Of a stretch of 64,000 bases of DNA, positions 57,539 to 64,000 are shown piece by piece. The DNA is taken from positions 2,232,001-2,296,000 of the forward strand of contig NC_065536.1 of assembly GCF_932294415.1 (NCBI RefSeq), given 5' to 3'. Position 1 is the stretch's first letter. Each line of letters opens with the position of its first letter. The position numbers and the translations under genes are program-made. The notes beneath the pieces were generated by a model that was not told the origin of the DNA, did no database searches, and saw nothing but the letters and a program-made list of their open reading frames with translations. The DNA is from Quercus robur. Its lineage: Eukaryota; Streptophyta; Magnoliopsida; Fagales; Fagaceae.

Positions 57539-60500
57539 ATCTCCCCCTTTGGCTATTCCATGACAAAACACCCTAAAACAGACTCTAGACTTAAACGTGA
57601 GTTTGGGAACAATGGCAAAACTCACTCACACCTAAATCTAGAAACTGTGCAGCTCTTGAATCATATGAACATGAATCTCCTGAAACACAACAATACACCA
57701 TGATCATTGTATGTAGAAAAGCATGAAATACATATGAAGCAAGCAATATGTGATCAAGCAAAGATGGAGTTAAGAAACAAACCATGGCTTGATCAACCAA
57801 GTGAACACCACAAGGTAGTGATCACAGTGCTCATTCACACTTGGAATGAACACAAGGACATACAAGTTAACAAACACAAGGCAAGACACTTGTATGCTCA
57901 ACACTCAACCAATGCATAACACACAAGGCATATGCATCTAGGAACAATCCTACAAGGGCACAAGAGTGACAGTACATAACCAGAAAATGCATGACATTTG
58001 GATAGAAGTACTGATTTAACAAAAACATAGAGGCTGCATAAAGCATGGTACAAACCATAAAGCCTACAAACATAAACCCTAAAAGCTTACAAAAGCAACA
58101 TGGGTACAAAGCACATTATATTGAATAAAAACTTAAACAATATAAACTAAAAGTGCTTAAAGTTTCTCCCCTTCAAAATGATGAGAAGCTATGATGCACT
58201 TGGAACATATATACTTGTAACCTGAAACACTTGCACAAAACACATTAGACCCTCGAGGTAAAGCAAGTAATAAATGACAAGTATAATATAACAAGTATAG
58301 AAATGACTACAATGATCACATAGCAAAGCAAATGATCATCTGAACATGCATTCAATGAAGCATAATAACATAGGGATATATGCATGTCCAAAGCACAAAC
58401 ATGATGCAATGAGAACAGCAAAGCATAACACAAAGCACCATAAAGCCAACAAGAAAACAAACAGAACAAGGTTTTCTAGTTAACACAATGTCTTCTCCCC
58501 CTTGGTATATGCATCTCCCCTATGGAATATCTCTCCCCCTACAAATGTGCATGAGAAATAGAATTTCTCCCCCTAAGGATGTGCACAAGAGTCATATAGA
58601 AATGACAAAATACTCCGAAACATACTCTAGAGTATACTCTCCCCCTTTTTGTCAGGAATAGACAAAGGGTCAAGAAGAAACGAGGGCAAGATATGAAGGT
58701 ATGAACAATGCTAATGATGCATGAGGGATGCAAGATGAATGAGAAAATGAAGCTCAAATCTAAGACAAAGAAACATGCTACAAAGCATAAGGTAAGCATG
58801 ACATGCTAGGATGAAGAAATAAGGTAAAGACCAATGCATGACAAGGGTAGCAAAGGTGTGTGCAAGAGGTGGCTAAGTGCAATGCATGACCAATGCATGA
58901 AAAATGCACATGTGGGGCAAAGTGTGTTAAAATACACAACCAATGAACCAAACATGTTCCTAATGAGGAAACATGAGAAACCCTAAAGTTTGGTACTCAT
59001 CGGAGTCCAAACAAGCGAGAAAATGTCTAAGAGGCATTTTATCAAACACCTAGCATGCACACTATGAACAAAAATATGAAACAATGCATGAACATCATGA
59101 AATCCACCCTTAATACATGTTCTTTCTGCCACAAGGGGCCAACATCCAATGCATAACAACAAAAGAAACCAATCCCATGAAGAAAATTGACAGAAAATAA
59201 GTTTTCCCAACCCCAATGATAAAAATCTCAACCAAGAGCACAAAACTCTCCAAAACATAATCCAAGGATCAAAAATAATGAAAAGAGTTTATAATTACCT
59301 TAGAGATATTAATGGATTGAAAAACCATTCAAATTGGTTGGGTTTTGATGTAAAAATATTGAAAGAGGGGTTTTAGAGAGGATGGGAGAGGTTTAAAACA
59401 AGTTTCCCACGAAAAAGCTCTTTAAAAAGCTGATTCTGGGCGACTCGCGACTGGCGAGTCGCGAGCCAAGTCGCGAGCGAGCCGCGAAACCTCTCTGTCT
59501 GAGCTCGCGGCTTAGACTCGCGGCTTGCAAGCCGCCAAACCGACCAGCCAAAACTGGCAGCTTGCTGGCAGCTCACGCAAGTAGCCAAAATGAGTGGCCA
59601 AAAAATCTGACACTTGTTTTTCAAACCAGAACATGTTTAAACATTGAAAAACAAAGTAAGCACTAAACATAAACACAAAAAGTGATAAAAATCACTTCCA
59701 AAAACATATAAAATGATCAAAAATATTTTTGGATTGAACCATATATGATTGAGCACACACACATCACATTTAAACAAGTACAATCTAACAAATGAATAAG
59801 ACATTCATTGAACATTAGGCATGTGTGTTGTGTGTGTGTGTATCAAATGTGGAATAGTCCTTAGTCTAGAGTGAAGCTTCAATGATCAATTCAATCAAGT
59901 CATACACAATTAGTGCTAAGTCAAGTGGTCTATCTCAATTATAGAAATGAGCATATATGACCTCCCACACAACTTGATAACATAACTTGGAGCTTATCAT
60001 TTGACTCCACTTTCAATCATAACATTTGATCTTTTTGATCTTTTGAGGCAATCATCTCTCATTGTGAGATAGATATATAACATTTCTCTTTGAAGAACAG
60101 GCCTTTGGCCTTTTTGAAAGAACATTCACTTTTAAAATAAGGTCGCTTACCCTTTTTCCTAGTCAAATACTAGAATGTGCGACAGGCTTTTGCTGCTCAA
60201 TATCTCTTTTCATTTGGAGATTTACATTTGGTGAGCTCTTTTTAGCAAAACAAAAATAAAAAGTGGGAAGATATATAAGCACAAGTCTACGCATGTATCA
60301 AAACCAACATGACTATTGACAAATCATTCATGACAAGCTTGAAGATCGATTTACAATAATCACACAAAGATGTCAAGATTTTTCCCACAAAGATATAAGT
60401 GCAAAAATAACAAGCTAAGCTCGTAAATGCACAAAGCCATTTGTACAAAGGTACAAGGCCAAATTCACATGTGATATGTGCTCAAACAAATATGATCAAT

Positions 60501-60698
60501 CTTTTCGAATTTTTCACTTTTTATGTGGTTTTGGATTTTTTACTCACACAAAATAGAAACATAAAAGTAAGATCAAAAACGAAACAATGCATACAAATAA
60601 ATGCAAGATGCACAAAATGCATGAAGATATGACATTTAATGCATGAAGGGTCCTACAAAGATCGAAAGAATTAGATCAAGGACCAAAAGAGCAAAAAC
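57539..60698 (-). other. Internal non-coding region of the young element
   Basis: On the minus strand this follows the gag-like gene. A CG-rich patch with TCGCGA, TCGCGAGC and GCAAGCCGCC lies at 59430-59545. A polypurine cluster appears as TCTCCCCC motifs at 58493-58652, including CTCTCCCCCTTTTTGTCA. The final tract is ATCTCCCCCTTTGG at 57539. The 60.2-59.7 kb part matches 24732-25284 of the inner element. The env-like ORF found there is absent here. Short ORFs across the region are unrelated to any protein I know. Confidence 0.75.
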
Positions 60699-61721
60699 TC
60701 AACCATAGGAACCCTTCCTCATCCAAACGGAACGATTGTTTGGAATGAGTGTCTCAAGAGAAGTGAGACGAGGGTTGGAAGAATGAGAATCGGAGATGCA
60801 CATAGACAAGGAGTTAAGAGCACTAAACACTTTCTTTAACAACATGCTATTATCACTAAAATCCGGTTTATCCTTTTTAGCACAACTTCCAAAAAGCTCA
60901 AGTTTTTCTTTTCTTTTGATTCTTTTAAAAGCATGAAACTTAGAGCATTGAGGTCTTACATGACCAAAAGCACCACAATGGTGACACACAATGTGTTTAG
61001 GTCTACTAGGCTTTTTGGGAAGAGATCTAACAACAAAGGTTTGTTCTCTTTTTAACTTGGGGCATTGGGGTCTTATGTGACCAATCACACCACAATGGTG
61101 GCAAGTTGGAACAAACTTAGATCCATCCAAAGCCTTAGGTTGAGACCTAAACAGAGGCTTTGACTTAACAGCCTTTCTCTCCACCTTTTGATTTCTTTTA
61201 TGTGGAGGAATGTACACCGATTTGTCCTTTACGGTAGAACACACACTAGGCACAAAATCGGGTACCACAACATGATTGCAACACATATTTTCATCATTTT
61301 TAACAGTAGGTTCAGCAATCAAACACTTGGCATGCATCTTAAGAGATTCATTTTCACATTTAAGATCATCAACAAGTTTGTTAGAGAAAACAAGTTTAGC
61401 ATCCAAGTCCATATTCAAACGTTCAAACTCTTTCAGCTTTTCAAGAGAAATTTCAACAAGTTTTTTATATTTCTCAACCAATTTGTTGGATTCATTGAGC
61501 TTAGCAATCAAATCATCCTTTTCACAAAATAACTTGCTCAAATTCTTTTGAAACTTCTTAGCATTTTTCTTCAAGAGTTTGTCAACAACACCTATAGATT
61601 CAAATAACATGTCATCACACTTATGAGGATTAACACTCATAGAGGCATTTTCACAAACATGTGGCATGTTACATTCATCACCAACCAAATCATGCAAAGA
61701 GTCATACAAAGCACAATCCAT
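60699..61721 (-). CDS. Gag-like protein with coiled coil and two zinc knuckles (340 aa)
   Basis: The ATG at 61721 is used because GATCCTTGAC (minus strand, 61749-61740) precedes it as in the other elements. A longer open frame starting at 61826 would begin inside the LTR. Residues ~55-155 are predicted coiled coil (LLKKNAKKFQKNLSKL, LEKLKEFERLN). VYIPPHKRN begins at residue 169. CCHC zinc knuckles begin at residues 207 (CHHCGVIGHIRPQC) and 246 (CHHCGAFGHVRPQC). The end VWMRKGSYG resembles the WVKKGTHA end of the 656-aa gag. The DUF4219/UBN2 capsid-type domain is missing, so this looks like the C-terminal half of a Sirevirus gag made into a stand-alone gene. RNA binding is likely from the knuckles. 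Its role in the element is inferred. Confidence 0.8.
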   Translation of the reverse strand: MDCALYDSLHDLVGDECNMPHVCENASMSVNPHKCDDMLFESIGVVDKLLKKNAKKFQKNLSKLFCEKDDLIAKLNESNKLVEKYKKLVEISLEKLKEFERLNMDLDAKLVFSNKLVDDLKCENESLKMHAKCLIAEPTVKNDENMCCNHVVVPDFVPSVCSTVKDKSVYIPPHKRNQKVERKAVKSKPLFRSQPKALDGSKFVPTCHHCGVIGHIRPQCPKLKREQTFVVRSLPKKPSRPKHIVCHHCGAFGHVRPQCSKFHAFKRIKRKEKLELFGSCAKKDKPDFSDNSMLLKKVFSALNSLSMCISDSHSSNPRLTSLETLIPNNRSVWMRKGSYG

Positions 61722-61783
61722 GGCAAATAGACACAAGGGGTCAAGGATCACACTTAGGTATTTAAACCACAACAAGTGTACCC

Positions 61784-61795
61784 GCTCTGATACCA
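61784..61795 (-). promoter_or_regulatory. Primer-binding site of the young element
   Basis: GCTCTGATACCA on the plus strand is the complement of the initiator-tRNA-Met type site TGGTATCAGAGC, 2 bases inside the 5' LTR. Confidence 0.92.
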
Positions 61796-61797
61796 AT

Positions 61798-62903
61798 TGA
61801 AAGTTCAAAAACGTGTACAAAAACACTTTTGAACGTTTAGACCCCCAAAAACCAACTTAACCAACACAAGCAATATGTCAAACAACTAGTGTGCAGAAAC
61901 TTAACATATGCTATAATATGAAATTGGTTAAACAACTATCTAAGCCAATTAAAAACACAGCAGATAATGTAAAGGCAGAGATAGAGAGGAAGGAAGATGC
62001 AAACACACAGATAACACCCGATGTGTTATCGAAGAGGAAACCGAAGACCTCGGCGAAAAACCTCTCCGCCGCCCTCCAAGCGGTAATCAATCCACTAGAA
62101 AATACAGTTGGGATACAAGGACAGCAATAGACCCTCCAAGCCTAATCTACCCAGTGCACCTAAGCCCTCCAAGCTTCTTGCTCCAACGAGGTTGCACCGA
62201 ACCTTTTTCTTTTCTAGCTTCCCGGATTCCGCTACTAAACCATAGCATCCGCCATCTTTGGCATCTTCCAATGCTTCCCAAAACTCCAAGAACACTCAAC
62301 ACTCTAAATGGGTGTGGGTAGTGTTTGGATAGAAATCTCCTCTCAATAGGTATGACAATGAGAGAGGGAATGAGAAGAGACTACAAAGATTTCTCTCTAA
62401 GAATGAGTAGCTCTCTCTAATTGGGTGGGTGTTTTGAAGAAACCTCTCTTAGGATTTTTCTTTCTGAATAGCCACACATATCTTGTGGGAATGAGGGGTA
62501 TTTATACTGGTGTGAGAATGGAATACGAAGAGTCAGTTTTTCCAAAAACAGGGCTGACTGGCGACTTGACCTCGCGACTTGACTGAGTCGCGAGTTCAAG
62601 TCGCGAGCTAACTTAATGGCTAGTCTGGATTTTTGTCGTGTAGTGCTCCAGGTGGCGTGACTGTTCAGCTCCCCTGCATGCTCTGCACGTGAGCAACTTT
62701 TGGGGGCTTGCAAGCCGCGAGCCACCCGCGAGTCCTAACCGCGAGTCTCTGCTTCACTGCACTGTCTTGAGCATTTCTTCACACTCTCTCACACACTACC
62801 CTTACATGATTCCCACCTAAATACAAGGTTTCTAAGTGCTATATTACAAGCAAATTTGTCATGGAATAAAGCCAACACATGGTTGATTAAATTCAACCTT
62901 ACA
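61798..62903 (-). repeat. 5' LTR of the young minus-strand element
   Basis: It is the 1106-bp partner of 56433-57538, with a TATA box (plus TATTTATA) at 62499-62506. Confidence 0.95.
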
Positions 62904-62908
62904 AAAAC

Positions 62909-63620
62909 TATATTAAAAAAAAGGATTTACATCATCTAAATTTAATGTTTCACATAATTCACTATTTAGTGGTTGGTGGATTCAATTAAATAGGAATTCT
63001 GAACAATTAAAAGTTTCCTCTGTTGTTTTTTAGTGAATGAAATTGTATGATTCTAACGTAAGTGCCAAAGTTAGAGGGAGAAGTATCAAGAGCTCGATAT
63101 TATTGTCTTATTATCCAAATTGGGAGAACTTAGGTTTGAAATCCTTCCTTTATTATATGGAGTACATAAAAGAACAGGGTAGAAAGTGAACTTCAATTTT
63201 TATATCTTCAATTTGGTCGAGTGAAAAATAAAAATCTCGAGTTTAGTTGAATAACAAATCAAAATCCAATTTAGAGTCAGCTATTGGATAATAACTCTTT
63301 CAAATAATTTTGTTTCTTTGGGTTACATTCACTACACGCATTTTTGTATAATTTTTTTCCCAAAAAAAAAAAAAAAAAAAAGGAGGATGTAAATTAAGCA
63401 ATGAAAAAAAAATCCATTAATAAAGCAATGAAAAAGAGGTTTTTAAAAAGTGGTATGCACATTTTGTAACATCCAACGAATACAAGCTTATCCCATTAAT
63501 TTCTCAACAAAATTTGTTCAAAAACATACAAAAGAATGAATTTACATTTGAATTAACATTGAATAAGGAATTAATGTAGGAAAATAATATAAAATAATTT
63601 TAGTAGTCACACCAATAAAC
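62909..63620. other. 3' flank of peroxidase copy 5
   Basis: This duplicated flank continues the host sequence broken at 56427 (GATTTACATCATCTAAA and TTTCACATAATTCACT match 55140-55230). No gene. Confidence 0.7.
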
Positions 63621-64000
63621 CTATAATATCTGGTTCACAAACCTACAATTTTTTCTGATCTCACCCTGACTTCCTGTAAGAACATCAACGTAACCCATCT
63701 TCACCATAGCTGCTGCAAACTTATAAGCCCATATTTCTCCTTGCCTTGCATTATTCCTAACAATTCCGACCGTTGAAGGGCTACTCAAAAGAGATTGATC
63801 AGAGGTCAATAAGCCATGGTGGTTCTTCAGATTTATATAGTACTTATTATCAAGCCTATTTGGTGTAAGTACATCAAGTGGCACAATTGGATCGACATTG
63901 CCAGCATTTTGTGGACACTTGGTCTTTAAGTCTCTAACAAATATAGGATCCATTGAAGGGTCTTGTGGATTTGTTTCACTAAAATTGTATAATCGCTTTG
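63621..64000 (-). CDS. Class III peroxidase copy 5, C-terminal part (cut by window edge)
   Basis: The visible ~126 codons cover KRLYNF through the end, including [15 protein letters not shown] and RKNCRFVN, the last with the conserved C-terminal Cys. The frame is open. The stop used by the other copies (TAG after FVN) is CAG here (63630-63632), adding three residues, QIL, before TAG at 63621-63623. Exon 1 and the active-site regions lie outside the window, so integrity of the whole gene is unknown. Confidence 0.85.
   Translation of the reverse strand, partial: KRLYNFSETNPQDPSMDPIFVRDLKTKCPQNAGNVDPIVPLDVLTPNRLDNKYYINLKNHHGLLTSDQSLLSSPSTVGIVRNNARQGEIWAYKFAAAMVKMGYVDVLTGSQGEIRKNCRFVNQIL

Larger units (their letters stand above)
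56433..62903 (-). mobile_element. Young pol-less Sirevirus-like element (6471 bp)
   Basis: Two 1106-bp LTRs (56433-57538 and 61798-62903) differ at about eight positions by eye. A 5-bp target duplication AAAAC is perfect (56428-56432 and 62904-62908). On the minus strand the order is 5' LTR (right), primer site (61784-61795), a 340-aa gag-like gene (60699-61721), a long non-coding region with a polypurine cluster, the tract AAAGGGGGAGAT, and the 3' LTR (left). The LTR family is the same as that of the inner element (28419-29513). There is no pol and no env-like ORF. Intact signals and near-identical LTRs mark recent insertion, so proteins from another element must have acted on it. Confidence 0.95.

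Overview
This is nuclear DNA of a eudicot plant: AT-rich, intron-bearing class III peroxidase genes, and layers of plant transposable elements (Sirevirus-like LTR retrotransposons, a CACTA DNA transposon, PIF/Harbinger-like and Mutator-like MITEs). A woody species such as a member of the oak family is a guess only; nothing here fixes the species. No rRNA, tRNA, organellar or bacterial gene was recognised.

Host layer. The original landscape is a tandem array of class III peroxidase genes on the minus strand with duplicated flanks. Five copies are visible: copy 1 (36900-38053, pseudogene with two nonsense codons), copy 2 (41777-41955, 3' fragment), copy 3 (45056-46218, pseudogene with stops, a frameshift and a lost catalytic His), copy 4 (52177-53334, the only copy that is complete and intact here) and copy 5 (63621 to the window edge, partial, with a stop-loss). 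Each repeat unit also carries the same ~120-160 bp Mutator-like MITE, so that insertion predates the array.

Nested block 1524-36894. An old pol-less Copia/Sirevirus-like element (852-bp LTRs, TSD TATAT) inserted directly against the stop codon of peroxidase copy 1 and pushed its 3' flank 35 kb away, to 986-1518. Its small gag-like gene (2448-2917 and 33241-33690) is split by a second Sirevirus-like element (2917-31017). That one has a truncated 5' LTR, a full 656-aa gag, no pol, an env-like ORF (26409-27554), a complete 3' LTR, and then an extra gag fragment plus partial LTR. Inside it sits an 18.7-kb CACTA transposon (6024-24728, TSD GAT) whose two transposase genes can both be modelled as intact spliced genes on the minus strand: TNPD-like with 4 exons and 1114 aa, and a second Transposase_24-type gene with 9 exons and ~539 aa. 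The CACTA body also holds a ~345-bp satellite array (about 10 units), a strand-switching minisatellite that forms a giant inverted repeat, and a small MITE.

Right part. Between peroxidase copies 3 and 4 a PIF/Harbinger-like element (TSD TAA) is itself interrupted by a 2.5-kb solo-LTR-like sequence. A very young 6.5-kb pol-less Sirevirus-like element in minus orientation (56433-62903, TSD AAAAC, LTRs differing at only about eight sites by eye) lies between copies 4 and 5. It encodes a 340-aa coiled-coil/double-zinc-knuckle gag-like protein related to the split one in the outer element.

The three Sirevirus-like elements share a tRNA-iMet primer site, a GATCCTTGAC block ahead of the gag start, clustered GGGGGAG polypurine motifs, and no protease, integrase or reverse transcriptase. 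They would have to be mobilised by enzymes supplied from elsewhere.
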